64,000 bases of DNA from Butyrivibrio fibrisolvens (GCF_023206215.1 NZ_CP065801.1:1-64000); one strand, 5' to 3'. Counted from the first letter of the stretch, positions 1-10,802 are shown. Notes: generated by a model from the letters alone, not told the origin. Made by a program: numbers and translations.

Positions 1-896
1 CAAAGCGGTTGTTTCGCGCAAAGTTACTCTAAAACGGAAAGTTGTATGAGCTTTTTCTCCATCTTTTTGGCTTTTTCTCTCCAAGTATCTTTGCAATGAA
101 GTTTGCTGCTGATGCTAGGTAAAAGAACTTCATCTGTTTACATCCGCTCTCCTCTGAAACAAACTTCTTAAAATCTGTTAAAGCTGACTGAGCCATTCCC
201 AGAATGTAGCACTCTCCTTTTCCCTTATCCGCTGCTCCAATGAGTCCGTCAGCCAGATTTACATCACACAGATTAAAGCTTCTTGTCAATTCCGGTGGGC
301 ATCTCACCATTGATGATATCAACCAGAGTCTTTGTGGTCTCACCATTGCAAAGTCCTCAGGTCCGAGGATTCCTGAAGGGTGAACTACACATGCATTGCC
401 CCCTTCCTTGCAGCCTTGCACCACATTTGTTGCCATGCAGCCTTTGACAATGAGTAGCAGCCTTTGATTCTCTCAGGATCAAGTGGGATTGAACCTTCAC
501 ACTCTCTTATGGTTCCTTTTTCTTCCTCAGGTATTGCTCCTGTTGATGAGCAATAGACAAGCTTTGATACTTTGTGCTCTTTGCACATCTCATGATGTTT
601 TCTGTTCCACTGACATTTACATCCATGACTTTCTGACTGTAATCAGGATTTACTGTTACGATGCTTGCTATGTGGAGCACAATTACTTCCGTATCTTCAG
701 GCGTCTCAAAGAATCTCTCCAGGTCATCTTTACAAGATCGTATACGGTTCTACTTCTTCCGGAAGATATGCGGCTGACTTATCACCTTCAAGGACAAATG
801 CCCTTTACGCGTTTCTTTCAACAAGCTTTCTCAGACTGTGCTTCAAGAAATCCTGCTGCTCTGTTACCAAAGATACATCTTATTTGTTTGACTCAT
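1..896 (-). pseudogene. NAD(P)-dependent epimerase/dehydratase (extended SDR), frame-interrupted and cut by the window edge
   Basis: Three reading frames on the minus strand together give one extended short-chain dehydrogenase. The start is the ATG at 896 behind AGAGAGG; the first codons read MSQTNKMYL and then, after a shift, GAAGFL-like glycine-rich Rossmann sequence. Further on I read VNVSGTENIMR, KLVYCSSTGAIPE, CYSLSKAA (the catalytic YxxxK), VVHPSGILGP and ADGLIGAADKGKG, in the usual order for NAD-dependent sugar epimerases or dihydroflavonol-reductase-like proteins. Near the left edge SNFARNNRF continues the family C-terminus, so the end lies outside the window. At least four frame changes are needed. 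Either a decayed gene or a gene with sequencing indels; substrate cannot be told. Confidence 0.75.
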
Positions 897-985
897 TTAT
901 CTTTACCTCTCTTATTTTCAATTTGTTTTCTTGCTCTCTGTTTTGAGCTTGAAGTCATTATAGAAAAATGAGCCTGCAAAAGAAC

Positions 986-1050
986 AACACTTTTTACAAA
1001 ATGTGTTGATTTAAGGATCCACAGGTCCCGACACGTTTGTAAAAAGTGTT
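986..1050. promoter_or_regulatory. 15-bp inverted repeat upstream of the epimerase gene
   Basis: AACACTTTTTACAAA (986-1000) is repeated exactly as its complement TTTGTAAAAAGTGTT (1036-1050). The direct repeat GTGTTGATTTA also occurs twice inside and next to the arms (about 1003 and 1046). It sits about 90 bp upstream of the epimerase start. I infer a regulator-binding region; no regulator gene is adjacent. Confidence 0.45.
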
Positions 1051-1115
1051 GATTTATAAGTCCGATATACTGTTTTTACTGCTCTATGGCTTGATGATAC
1101 ACTTCTGTATAACGC

Positions 1116-1405
1116 TTATGATCTCATCTTTGGATCAACCTCGTACCCACTCAGTGACAACTCCGATCCTTCCAAAAGCCGTACTTCCTCCTTGAAATCA
1201 TTCAGAGGACATCTTGTAAAATAATAATAGCTACCGTCTTTATGTTTCGAATTATCAAAATTAAAATCGGGTTTTATCCCTATACTGCGGATGTGCATCT
1301 GCCCAATCCTGCAGGTATCTCTTCCCCTGAGCACTCATATGTATAATCCCTGTTGAACCATATCTGGCCGTAATATCCAAAAGATGTTCCGAGTAGGGCA
1401 TATAC

Positions 1406-1419
<14 letters not shown>
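1116..1419 (-). pseudogene. Unrecognised small ORF, frame-interrupted
   Basis: A possible small gene overlaps the 3' end of the lactate dehydrogenase reading frame. From the ATG at 1419 it reads MNRFEYMPYSEHLLDITARY and continues to ADAHPQYRDKTRF, where the frame stops; a second frame carries on with FNFDNSKHKDGSYYYF and ends GYEVDPKMRS at 1116. Joined, the product would be about 100 residues, polar and without membrane segments or a motif I know. It may be a real short protein with one indel or a chance reading frame. No function is proposed. Confidence 0.3.
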
Positions 1420-2373
<954 letters not shown>

Positions 2374-2436
2374 TCACTATATTAAGTATAAGCTCTCTTC
2401 CCTGAGGCTTTCGCAAAAAAATGTTTATTGGGAAAT

Positions 2437-3200
2437 TTAATCAATTACCTCACCGTTACGTGAGATAGTTACAACCTGCCAGGGAAGGAACTTTCCACTG
2501 TTCTTTATTACCTCCTCTGCGGCTCTGCAGGCCTCCGCAGCATGGAACTTCCATCCTTACTATGGTCACGCCGGCGATATCATTATTTGATATAATTTCC
2601 GTCAGTTTTTCTGTGTAATCTCCCTCATCCAGTTTTGGGCATCCTATCATTGTAACCTTACCCTTCATAAACTCTTCGTGCATGTTTGCATAGGCGTATG
2701 CTGTGCAGTCAGCTGCTATGAGGAGCTTGGCCCGTTATAAAAATCCGCCTGTGTTGGAAGTAGTTTTATCATGGCAAGGCCACTGCATCAGTCTTGAGGG
2801 ATGTGAGCTCATTCTTGAAATCATGTCCTGACTGATCATTGTCTTCCTGATTGCTTCTCTTAAGCGTCATAAATTTTGACCCTGGGCATCCATGTCCAGC
2901 ATGTTGTTCCATTTCATTCATCATCTTGTTCTCGCACTGATGCATATCTTTTACCATTCCTTTCTTTTCCTGCGCTTCCTTTACCCTTACTTCATCATAA
3001 GCAGGCGCTTCCCTTTCTTCAAAAGAAATCGCTCCCATAGGGCATCCCGGCAAACAGTCCCCAAATCCATCACAGAAGTTCTCTCTTACCAGTTTTGCTT
3101 TTCCATTCACAATATCAATAGCCCCTTCCGTGGCATGCACTGGCACAAATACACAGCCATTGCACTTTTCTTCGTCGATCTTTATTATCTTTCTTACCAT
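2437..3200 (-). pseudogene. Ferredoxin-like 4Fe-4S protein (about 250 residues), frame-interrupted
   Basis: Start at ATG 3200 (MVRKIIKIDEEKCNGC) with AGAGG upstream. The family has two N-terminal 4Fe-4S motifs, a linker and a C-terminal domain. Here the first motif reads CNGCVFVPVHATEGAI, so only two of the expected four cysteines are present; the second, CDGFGDCLPGCP, has three. Then come HGCPGSK, a frame break near 2700-2780, AADCTAYAYAN, IGCPKLDEGDYTEKL, MEVPCCGG and finally SRNGEVID at 2437. This order matches the clostridial ferredoxin family containing the DCTAYA and EVPCCGG motifs. Presumed role is electron transfer; exact partner unknown. The damaged first cluster would disable one iron-sulfur centre. 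Confidence 0.75.
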
Positions 3201-3362
3201 CTTTAAACCTCTCTGTTCTTTTTGCTTTATCCTTGTTCTGATGGTGTCAGTATAATATACTATCCTCAACAAGTATGTTGTTTAAACCACATTTTGGAGA
3301 AATTATTTAAAAAATCGTAACCACGCCAGAAACGCAGCTACCCGCCATCTCAAAAATCTTTA

Positions 3363-3835
3363 TCAATATATACTTCTCTTCAGAGTATCCGTCCGGTATA
3401 TGATTTGCCGGATTATCTTTTCTCTCAAGCGGTTCCCTGATTGGTTCTCCTGCCCTCGGTGAATATCAATATCAGGCCTCCGGTTATCGTTATCTTCCCT
3501 AAAGTCATACTTATACATGAAGTTCCGCACAGCCTCATTTTCAATGAGCCAGTGGAGCTGGTTGATCTTTCTCATACTCCTACCGGCCACTCAGAGCCAG
3601 CATCTAAATCATTCTCCGTAAGCCAGTCATCTTCAACTGTCACAAAACTTCTCATTTGCATTATCCACAAAGAGTAACTGATACCTTAGGTTTCTGTCCT
3701 GGCTGTAATTCCTCGCAGCCATAATCTCCATCAAATATCCATATCTTCCACATAAGCCTCAGTCCAAATCCTCCACATCAATCATCTTTATTGAAGTTTC
3801 ACTAACCATCTGCGCAAATACTCTTTTACCATCTG
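3363..3835 (-). pseudogene. Unrecognised decayed coding remnant
   Basis: Minus-strand sequence that looks coding but changes frame several times. Readable pieces are VFAQMVSETSIKMIDVED, DRNLRYQLLFVDNA, SFVTVEDDWLTENDLDAG, RKINQLHWLIENEAVRNFMY and, in another frame, ANHIPDGYSEEKYILIKIF. The pieces are polar and acidic, with no membrane segment. I do not recognise the family. It lies between the ferredoxin-like gene and an ATC-hydrolase-like fragment, all on the same strand. Confidence 0.35.
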
Positions 3836-3858
3836 TAATTTTCCTATGTCTATAGGCC

Positions 3859-4090
3859 TTATAACGACTTAGTAAGTCTATAGTCGCAGCAATCGTCACC
3901 TTCCGCTACTGATTTTGTCCTCTTATAATTAACTCCTCTAAAGCCGTTCATGTATTCTTTATCCATACAGCAGATCATCTGGACAGCTTCCGGAGTACCA
4001 AGTTCTAAAGCCTTATCATAAAGAGGGTAGCATTACTACATCCATAAAGCACTTTTCTTTAGTAATTTCAAGATTTTTATAAAAGCGTTA
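3859..4090 (-). pseudogene. Fragment resembling L-2-amino-thiazoline-4-carboxylic acid hydrolase family, C-terminus only
   Basis: About 75 residues remain. After a frame change near 4030 the sequence reads ALELGTPEAVQMICCMDKEY, then GFRGVNYKRTKSVAEGDD and CCDYRLTKSL, ending at a natural stop (3859). The pattern Cys-x-Asp ... RTKS-x-AEG ... CDYR is that of the C-terminal part of the ATC-hydrolase family common in Clostridia. The N-terminal half is missing because the esterase gene begins only a few bases upstream. Family call from motif memory only. Confidence 0.5.
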
Positions 4091-4095
4091 ATCAT

Positions 4096-5142
4096 TTATT
4101 TTGTCTTATTATCAATAAAGGCAATCACTCGATCAAAAGCTTCTTTGGCAGTCGAATCCACTCGTTCAGCTGCAACGAAGCAGTGCTGCTTTTCTTCACC
4201 TTTTTCTGCTAAAGGATCTATCAAAACATTTTCTACAGCAACTGCATCAAACTGATCATGCATCACATTCATATCGTGACGATACTCACTTCCAAGCATA
4301 ATAGCTGGAGGATAATCTGCTGTCATATATGGGATGCAGTCATATCGTTCCAACTCACTTTTTGCTCAAAGAAAATTGATCCTTTGACATAATTTCCAAC
4401 CAGGATTTTGCACGCAAGTGAAAAATCTTCGTATATGAGAGGAGCATCATCTACAACTATTGCGCTAATCTGCTCTTTTTTCAGAACAGGCTCTATTCCA
4501 AGGAGTTTTGCATATTCAGGATTGCTTACCGCAGTTCCTATCTGAGAAACCATGATTGCTCCTGCAGATGATCCCATCAGAACAATTTTATCTGTATTCA
4601 AATGATACTCTTCACCATGCTCCATGATATATGCAAATGCCTGATTTGCCTGAATCAGAGGATCCGGAAAATGTCCTTCGGGAACCAACACATAATCCAC
4701 ATTTACTATGTTATACCCCTTTGCACAAAGATCATCGATAAGATAAGTCGCTTCACTGGCTGCAAGCGGATCACCCATGTTCTTGCTCCCTGCAAAAAAG
4801 CCTCCACCATGAAAGTAAAACAATGTTGGTCTGTCCGCTTCAAAATCATCATCCGGATAAGTTATATCTAAAAAGCTGTTAGGGTAATCGCTTCCATAAT
4901 TGATCTCACTGATAAGATACTGCCCATTTTCCTTTTCCCCATTGACCGGATCATACAAGGGTTCATAAGAATTGAGAGGTTTGCCATTAACCATAGCTCC
5001 CTTCTGGATAATATCAATGACTATCTGTGTATGTGTGGCAAGATAAAAGGCTCCTCCTACGATACTAAATGCAAAAACTGCAAAAACTATCAGCAATATA
5101 TTTAGCCCTTTATGCTTCTTTTGCCTTCTTCAAATCGTCCAT
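4096..5142 (-). pseudogene. Alpha/beta hydrolase (acetyl-esterase/lipase type), two frame interruptions
   Basis: Carboxylic ester hydrolase of the hormone-sensitive-lipase-like group. An N-terminal membrane anchor (LLIVFAVFAFSIVGGAFYLA) precedes the catalytic domain with oxyanion motif YFHGGGFF and nucleophile elbow GSSAGA; VVDDAPLIYED and EEKQHCFVAAE supply acidic and histidine candidates. The start ATG at 5142 has AGAGGTG upstream (MDDLKKAK), but the frame breaks within ten codons; removing one A from an AAAA run restores it. A second break near 4350 is restored by adding one A to an A5 run. It is divergent from a TetR gene whose operator overlaps its -10 box, so repression by that TetR is likely. 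Confidence 0.8.
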
Positions 5143-5155
5143 TTATATCACCTCT

Positions 5156-5262
5156 TTGACTTTTGAAAACAAACATGTTACTTTATGGGTACAATTGTAC
5201 CTCATGTTTTCATTCGGTCAATATCCCAATAAAAAAAGGTACAAAGGAGGACTATTTGTACC
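5156..5262. promoter_or_regulatory. Divergent esterase/TetR promoters with two operator-like palindromes
   Basis: On the plus strand TTGACT (5156-5161), 17 bp, TACTTT (5179-5184) reads toward the TetR gene. On the minus strand TTGACC, 16 bp, TACAAT reads toward the esterase. The perfect palindrome GGTACAATTGTACC (5188-5201) contains the esterase -10 box and lies just after the TetR -10 box. A second copy of the half-sites, GGTACAAA (5238-5245) and TTTGTACC (5255-5262), brackets the GGAGG of the TetR gene. The arrangement suits one repressor blocking both genes. Confidence 0.7.
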
Positions 5263-5752
5263 ATGAAAGAATCAACCAAATATGTTATGGATAAAATCAC
5301 CTTTTCCCTCATTGAGCTAATGAGGAAAACACCTCTAGGCAATATATCCATTTGTGCCATCATAGAAAATGCAGAGGTAAGCCGTAACTCATTTTACCGC
5401 CATTTTCAGGATAAAGATGATATACTCCGATATTACATTTCTTCAGAAACAGAACAGTGGCTGGAACAAACAGGTATAAATTATCTGAATGTTCCATCTC
5501 CACAGGAGTATATCGTTTTTCTTTTGAAGCATCTTTACGAATATCGGGATATCATCGATCTTCTTATCCGTGATAATAAGATGAACCTTCTGGAAGAAGA
5601 ATTTGACAGGCGTTTTAATGCCATTCTATCCAGCATTACTGATCCATGGCATATAGCCTTTACTATTGGCGGCTTCTATAAGCTCTTTTGCTACTGGGCA
5701 AAAACCGGATATGAAAAAGACACCTGAAGAAATTGCAGCCTATATTAAGTAA
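5263..5752 (+). CDS. TetR/AcrR family transcriptional regulator (C-terminal frame interruption)
   Basis: Helix-turn-helix repressor of about 163 residues. The N-terminal DNA-binding domain is typical: a first helix (MDKITFSLIELM) and the recognition stretch SICAIIENAEVSRNSFYRHF followed by DKDDIL. The C-terminal half is all-alpha ligand-binding sequence resembling the clostridial TetR_C group. The open frame stops at 5727, but deleting one A from the AAAAA run near 5715 extends it to TPEEIAAYIK and a stop at 5752, the usual ending of this group. Start at ATG 5263 after GGAGG. It probably controls its own gene and the divergent esterase through the GGTACAATTGTACC palindrome. Confidence 0.8.
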
Positions 5753-5807
5753 TCTTTGTTCACATGTGACAAAGCTGCTGTATAGCGCTTAGCAAAGTAT
5801 AACCAAT

Positions 5808-7360
5808 TCATGCACCCATTCCATCATTTATATATGCACTGTCAACACCTGTAATCTCCGTATCCCTATCGCATCTGATTCCATATATTTCTGTGAATTG
5901 TGATAAATCCATCTGTTTAATCTGTGTTCCTTTAATATCCAGATAGCCAAGTTCAGTGTTATTAGTTAAATCGATGTCCTTTATACCTGCACAATTGCTA
6001 CATGACAGATGTCTAAGCTTACTATTTTGTGAAAAGTCTGTATCACTTATATCTGTATCTGAAATATCAAGATACATGAGATTTTTATTATTACTGACAT
6101 CAATCTCGTTTATCCGGCTCCCTGCGCAAATAAACGTTTCCAGATTTGGCAAATCAGATAATTCTACCCTTGTTATGGCTGATTTACTGCAATCCAGGTA
6201 TTCAATAGATTTATTTGATGAAAGATTGATTGCGCTTATTTCTGTGTTCTGAAATACGAGTTCGGTTAATTTCTTATTCTCTGACAGATTCAGTCCTGTT
6301 ATTTTGGTCTCGAACACTTTAACTTCTGCAAATTGACGTTATGTGTGACAAATCAAGTTTTTCTATCGCTGTATCGTTGCAATAGAGTTTTTCAAGCAAC
6401 TCATTTTTTGACAGATCAATGTCTTTGACCGACGAACCACAACAATCAAGATACTTTAATTCAGTAAGGTATTCTATCCCCGCAAGACTCGCCATATTTC
6501 TACATCCCTGGTCACAATTAATCTTATAGTCTTTCAGCAAGGCCGATCTCATCACCTGACAATATGTTATTTTTATCCATATCGAATTTTTCTTTCAGAT
6601 AATTTCTGAAACACTCGTCAGGAAAGTATTCTTCATTAAGCGGAATACTTTTATGATTTTCAGAATCCACTTTTTCTGACAGATGATTATCTATCAGATC
6701 ATCATCTGTCACCTTATAATCACCATAATTATCAATACTATAAGTAGTCTTATCATTATAAATAACCCAGTCCTTCAGTATCTTATCATAGATAAACCAA
6801 TGCTTTTTCTTTTTGAGATCTTCTTCGGATATTCCATTGCTTTTAAACCAGTCCATTATCTCTGCTTCACTGTAGTCAATATCATTGCCATCTTCACCGT
6901 ATAACACCTTACCATTTTCAATCTTATACAGATGTATTTTGTCGAATGAGAGTGTGGAATCTGCCAGATCATATCTGAAGTACATGTAATACCTGCCATT
7001 ATCATATTCTTCACATAATTCAAATGATATATACCTTGGTTTTTGGTAATAATATATGACTATATCCTGATTTGGATCCAACTCATCATCTCTGTATTCG
7101 GAGGTGATTAATCCATATTCATGTAAATTGCGGTATTCTCTTTCAGGATCTTCATATTTAAATTGAGGCAACTTATCATATACAGTCTCCTCTGCTTTAA
7201 AAGTAGCAAATACAGGTTCTATTTTATGCTGTCTTTCATAGTACATTTCATCGAATATATTGCTTTTTGTTTTCTGTGCAGGCATGAACAATTTTGCTGC
7301 AAAAATAAAACATACCACTATTACTGCGGTTACAATTATGTGTATAGTCTTCCTTTGCAT
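5808..7360 (-). pseudogene. Secreted or membrane-anchored leucine-rich-repeat protein, two frame interruptions
   Basis: Residues 5-25 form one hydrophobic signal/anchor helix (HIIVTAVIVVCFIFAAKLF). About 200 residues of unknown extracellular domain follow, rich in Tyr, Asp and Lys. Then FPDECFRNYLKEKFDMDKNN is the EF-hand/dockerin-like segment that commonly precedes LRR domains in Lachnospiraceae. The rest is a run of about ten leucine-rich repeats with the pattern LxYLDxSxTxIxxIDLSxN. Frame breaks near 6545 and 6330 are each mended by one base in an A3 or T3 run, giving a single protein of about 515 residues. Likely surface adhesion or protein-binding role; partner unknown. Confidence 0.75.
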
Positions 7361-7467
7361 ATCTTTCGCCTTCCTTATCCTTCAGTTTTTTCTATATGTT
7401 CATGACCTGTAAGACTTATACTTCAACATCATTAAATGAAATAAACAATAACCTCCTCATGCGTAAC

Positions 7468-7647
7468 TTATTTTTCCCTAATGATATTGTTACAGCCTGT
7501 TATGAATTCCTGCAGATCATCATAATACTCTTTGCTGTTTGCGCCATCTGAAGTGTCATAATCCTTAAGTGTAAAGTATTTTGCATACATATCAGCTATG
7601 TTTATCGCACTAATACTGTGTTCAACGCTTAATATTGTATCACACAT
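7468..7647 (-). CDS. Unrecognised 59-residue ORF or gene fragment
   Basis: From ATG 7647 the frame reads MCDTILSVEHSISAINIADM, continues through DYDTSDGANSKEYYDDLQEF and ends CNNIIREK. It is acidic and Tyr-rich and looks like genuine protein, perhaps the C-terminal end of a longer gene whose 5' part was lost. The GGAG before the ATG is too close to be a good ribosome site. No family recognised. Confidence 0.35.
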   Translation of the reverse strand: MCDTILSVEHSISAINIADMYAKYFTLKDYDTSDGANSKEYYDDLQEFITGCNNIIREK

Positions 7648-7716
7648 GCTCCATATATAAAAATAGAGGGCTGTCGCTTAGATAAGTTCTAGAGGTACTG
7701 TAAGTTGATAAGGCAT

Positions 7717-8060
7717 TTAGAAGATTGTTGATATGTTGCCATGCAACAAAATCCGGACAATTCCTATAACAAACAAGTGTACCGGATAGTAGAAATAAAA
7801 CAGCCACTTCATGCCCTTCCACTCACCACGCTTTCCGTTATATTTTGCCAAAATCGGAATCGTGAGGAAAGTAAACATCTGAAGTATTCCATAAGGCTTA
7901 TCAAAAACAGAAAATATACCGAGGCATAGATTGCTGACCATAACACAATATCTCGTGCCTGTGCCTTAAAGTTTCCTCTATGAAGATACAGATAAAAAGG
8001 ACACATCGCAGCTATGCTTGACCAATCTGATTAGAATTTAATCCCGTTTTTAGTCTCCAT
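7717..8060 (-). pseudogene. TraX-like membrane protein fragment
   Basis: Two frames join to a C-terminal TraX-family segment (integral membrane proteins linked to acetylation or acyl transfer). Readable parts are MCPFYLYLHRGNFKAQARD, LWSAIYASVYFLFL, then PYGILQMFTFLTIPILAKYN, GKRGEWKGMKW and FYFYYPVHLFVIGI. YNGKRG followed by a FYYPVHL helix is the family hallmark. The reading starts METKNGIKF right behind a copy of the 95-nt leader repeat but stops at once, and most of the N-terminal helices are absent, so this is an internally deleted remnant. Confidence 0.55.
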
Positions 8061-8064
8061 TTTT

Positions 8065-8160
8065 TAACCTCATGTCGCGAGCAAAGCGAGTGATTTAATG
8101 GTTCAAATTGATGGAGCTCGCGTCATCAATTTGGGTTTGAAAATGGAACATTTTCAAACT
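8065..8160 (-). repeat. 95-nt structured leader repeat, copy A
   Basis: Read on the minus strand it begins with the hairpin arms GTTTGAAAATG and CATTTTCAAAC (loop TTC), followed by AAATTGATG / CATCAATTT arms around a GCGAGCTC core, then GAACCATTAAATCACTCG, CTCGCGACATGAGGTTA. It ends five bases before the ATG of the TraX-like remnant, whose Shine-Dalgarno would be its GAGGT. Hairpin 1 has AAATG/CATTT here where other copies have AAGTG/CACTT. Confidence 0.85.
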
Positions 8161-8239
8161 TCAGTCCTTCCAATTCGTTGGTACTATTTTTGCACCATTC
8201 AAGAAGCATAGTTTCAAAGGATTTCCAAATATTGCATCT

Positions 8240-8604
8240 TTACGACATTTTCATTAAAAATATAAATGCCTTGTGTGATAAATCTGCTATAGGATTATAA
8301 TGGAAAATCATAATAAAACATATACCCAAGGCAATGGTATAACTAACCAATATAGGCCATATCTTATACGTTAATTTTATTTTTTATTCAATAAATCTAT
8401 AATCAACGGAATAATCATTATGATTGCAAAAATAGCGCTAACTATATTATTTATTAACCTTCCCGCTTCTGTATAACATACTGCGTTCATAGTACCATCG
8501 CCAAAATCTACCGAAAGTGAAGGTTCCTGAAGATTAAATCCATAAAAAAAAGATATAAATATAAAACCATAAATAATAAATAATAATAATTTCTTTCTCA
8601 TCAT
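8240..8604 (-). pseudogene. Small integral membrane protein, one frame interruption
   Basis: Start ATG 8604 (MMRKKLLLFIIYGFIFISFF). The first part has two hydrophobic helices with a short outside loop (SLSVDFGDGTMNAVCYTEAG) and ends DLLNKK at 8377. Adding one A to the following A6 run lets the frame continue through KLTYKIWPILVSYTIALGIC and FIMIFHYNPIADLSHKAF to a stop at 8240, giving about 120 residues and three helices. I do not recognise a family. Sequence 8161-8239 has coding-like minus-strand text (FETMLLEWCKNSTNELEG) that runs into the leader repeat and stops there. Confidence 0.5.
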
Positions 8605-8696
8605 GTCCTCTGGCAATTTGAAGTTATCAAGCTTTTCGCTTATAGAAGAGCCCTACAAATATCGATTAAAACTTCCTTTATACTAACAGCCCCAGA

Positions 8697-9455
8697 CTAC
8701 CTACCAACTTTCTTAATGGCACGCATAGCTAAAAATGTAGGTATGCTAAGTTCATGAAGACGCCCTTCTCCGTTGGTATCTTCATACAGATCAAGAAGAG
8801 TAAATCCTGCTTCAAGCTGCCCACCAATCTGTTCTTCAAGAGAATGTGAAAAACTGCATTCCGCAATCAACTTCTTCTAACTGTTTTCTTTGCTCTTCAT
8901 TGGTCAGTGGGTCAAAAGGAAGGCTGTTCACAATCTCTTTTTCCTCATCATCGACTATGTAGTTAATGTAGTGATCAACTCAGAAAGTAGTATTCCTCCT
9001 GCCTTTAAGACTCTGAAGCACTCTTTCCAAATTGGTTTTACCTCTTTAACATAACAATTAGATACAGGATGGAAAATCAGATCGAACTCCCCATCCTCAA
9101 AAGGCAATCTCTTAGTCATATCGCCTCTGATAATCCGAATGTTATAGCCTTCGCGCTGCGCCACAATTCTTTCACTTTCTATCTGCTTCTCTGAATAGTC
9201 CAATACTGTGCATTCAGCACCCAACGCTGCAAAAATAGGCATCTGCTGACCTCCGCCGCTTGCAAGTCCAAGTATTTTCTTGCCCTTTAGTTTTCCAAAC
9301 CAATCGTGTGGCACAAATTTAGTTGGTGTAAGCTTAACGTCCCATTTTCCATTTATAGCATTTACATATTCTTCATGGCTAAGCGGTATTCCCCATTCCC
9401 AGCCTTCTTCAATCCATCTATCGATGGTTTCTGCATTTATATCCTGATAATTCAT
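8697..9455 (-). pseudogene. Class I SAM-dependent methyltransferase, frame-interrupted in the C-terminal third
   Basis: Small-molecule methyltransferase of about 250 residues. From ATG 9455 it reads MNYQDINAETIDRWIEEGWE, then the SAM-binding motif I KILGLASGGGQQMP, the acidic residue in CTVLDYSE, GDMTKRLPFEDGEFDLIFHP (motif II/III) and FRVLKAGG. The first frame ends at 8955 after LITTLTT. Sequence further on reads YIVDDEEKEIVNSLPFDP, then EEQIGGQLEAGFTLLDLYED and IPTFLAMRAIKKVGR, a family-typical end at 8697. At least three single-base repairs are needed. Substrate unknown. Confidence 0.75.
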
Positions 9456-9491
9456 ATATACCTCTTTCTACCTGATATTCATTTGTAAGTT

Positions 9492-9840
9492 TTACTGTAA
9501 TAGAACCTTCTTACAAAACTCAATTATTTCTTGTTTCCTGGGTTCTACATTCTCTTTATACTCAATTGATGTTAGGCCAAGATGACCTGCGCACTCAATA
9601 TGCAAATGACCATAGAAATGCTCAATGCTCTGAATAATCCTGTCGCACTCATGCATGCCTTGTTCTGTTCTAAGAGCAACTGAGTATCCCTTTTGCCTTC
9701 TTTGATTGAAGCATGCGGTTCATGTGTATCGCACCAAGGCGTGCATCTGTCGATAAATGCCTTGTACTGTCCTGGAATATCAGCCCAGTAGGAGGGTGAT
9801 ACAGATACGATGACATCTGCATTTCTTTGATGATACTATA
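9492..9840 (-). pseudogene. Flavodoxin/NADPH-dependent FMN reductase family fragment
   Basis: Corrected minus-strand frames read ADVIVSVSPSYWADIPGQYK, AFIDRCTPWCDTHEPHASIK, RTEQGMHECDRIIQSIEHFY, GHLGLTSIEYKENVEPRKQE and CKKVLLQ, ending at 9492. This is the C-terminal two thirds of an NAD(P)H-dependent flavin oxidoreductase: SPSYW(A)DIPGQ...K..IDR is the flavin-phosphate and dimer region. The N-terminal beta strand with the FMN-binding loop is missing; upstream of about 9840 there is a terminator that belongs to the next gene. Truncated and frame-shifted, so probably inactive. Confidence 0.65.
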
Positions 9841-9851
9841 TTGAAGCGCAA

Positions 9852-9892
9852 GAAAAAAGAGGTTCTCACGAATTACTATCGTAAAAACCTCT
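9852..9892 (-). terminator. Rho-independent terminator of the GNAT-YoaP gene
   Basis: On the minus strand AGAGGTTTTTACGA pairs with TCGTGAGAACCTCT around a 7-nt loop, followed by TTTTTT. It lies 45 bp after the stop of the acetyltransferase gene. Confidence 0.8.
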
Positions 9893-9936
9893 CTGCGACT
9901 CTTTTCTGACATGAATCACGCATCAACTATGTATTA

Positions 9937-10681
9937 TTACTTCCCAATCAGCTTAAGGAATTTCTTATCATTCATCTGCTCGTTGGTCACGTACTCGCCA
10001 TCACAGAAGAAAGAATATGTTGTGATAGGAGTAGGTGCGTTCTGAGCTTCATCTCTGCTCTGGATCTTAATTGCTTTGAATGGAATGCTGTTCTTCTTGG
10101 CGGTTTCTTCCAAGACAGGAACATACTTAGCATTGAATGGACACTGGTTTGTGTAATAAAGCACATAGCCTTTTCATCTATGTGTGGATGCTTGGCACAT
10201 TCCTTAAAAGCTGGCTTGCCAGCCTTCTTATCAAATGGCAGGTACCAAAGCTGAATACCATTATCAGCTTCATCGCATACTTCAAAGCCTTTATATTTCA
10301 AGAACTTAGGATCCGCAAGGAATGGCTTTTTCTTGGCTGAAGAAAGAATGCAAAGACCTTTCCTACCCTTTTCCTTACTGTCAGCAATACAGGCATCCAG
10401 AAGCTCTGTGGAATAGCCATGTCCTTTAAAAGAGCCAGAAACCCACAGGCAATCTATGTACATATAACCATCAGCCTCAATAGGGACCCATGCACTCTCA
10501 GCAGGAATGTACTCAATAAAGCACTTGCCACGCTCTGCGCTCTTAAAAAAACAAGTCCTTCGTCAAATCTGTCTGCAAGCCAGGCTTTCTTTGATGAAAC
10601 CTGAACATCTTTATTATTGGATATAGCGCAGCAAATGTGCTCTTCCTCTAAATTGTCCTTGGTAACTCTAATATATTCCAT
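9937..10681 (-). pseudogene. GNAT acetyltransferase with C-terminal YoaP-like thioredoxin-fold domain, two frame interruptions
   Basis: Start MEYIRVTKDNLEEEHICCAI at ATG 10681, whose Shine-Dalgarno is the GAGGTTA of the leader repeat directly upstream. The middle part (ADGYMYIDCLWVSGSFKGHG, YSTELLDACIADSKEKGRKG) is the acetyl-CoA binding core of a GNAT. The C-terminal 75 residues carry YYTNQCPF, EAQNAPTPITTYSFF and DGEYVTNEQM, the YoaP domain. Breaks at a T7 run near 10550 and an A4 run near 10165 each need one extra base. About 248 residues when joined, the usual length of the GNAT-YoaP architecture. Substrate unknown. Confidence 0.8.
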
Positions 10682-10683
10682 GA

Positions 10684-10780
10684 TTAACCTCATGTCGCGA
10701 GTGAAACGAGTGACTAATGGTTCAAATTGATGGAGCTCGCGTCATCAATTTGAGTTTGAAAGTGGAACACTTTCAAACTT
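10684..10780 (-). repeat. 95-nt structured leader repeat, copy B
   Basis: Minus-strand order: hairpin arms GTTTGAAAGTG / CACTTTCAAAC (loop TTC), arms AAATTGATG / CATCAATTT around ACGCGAGCTC, then GAACCATTAGTCACTCG and CACTCGCGACATGAGGTTA. Three bases later comes the GNAT-YoaP start codon. It fills the whole space between the radical SAM gene and the GNAT gene. Confidence 0.9.
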
Positions 10781-10802
10781 ATTCCTCCAATTTATTCTTC
10801 CA

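Noticed and set aside
483..971. Plus-strand open frame of 162 codons over the epimerase region
   Set aside because: Composition (many Leu, Phe, Cys) is that of the complement of a coding sequence; the minus strand gives clear SDR motifs.
8065..8160. Leader repeat as an insertion sequence end
   Set aside because: Copies are short, have no transposase and no long terminal inverted repeats, and consistently end before start codons.
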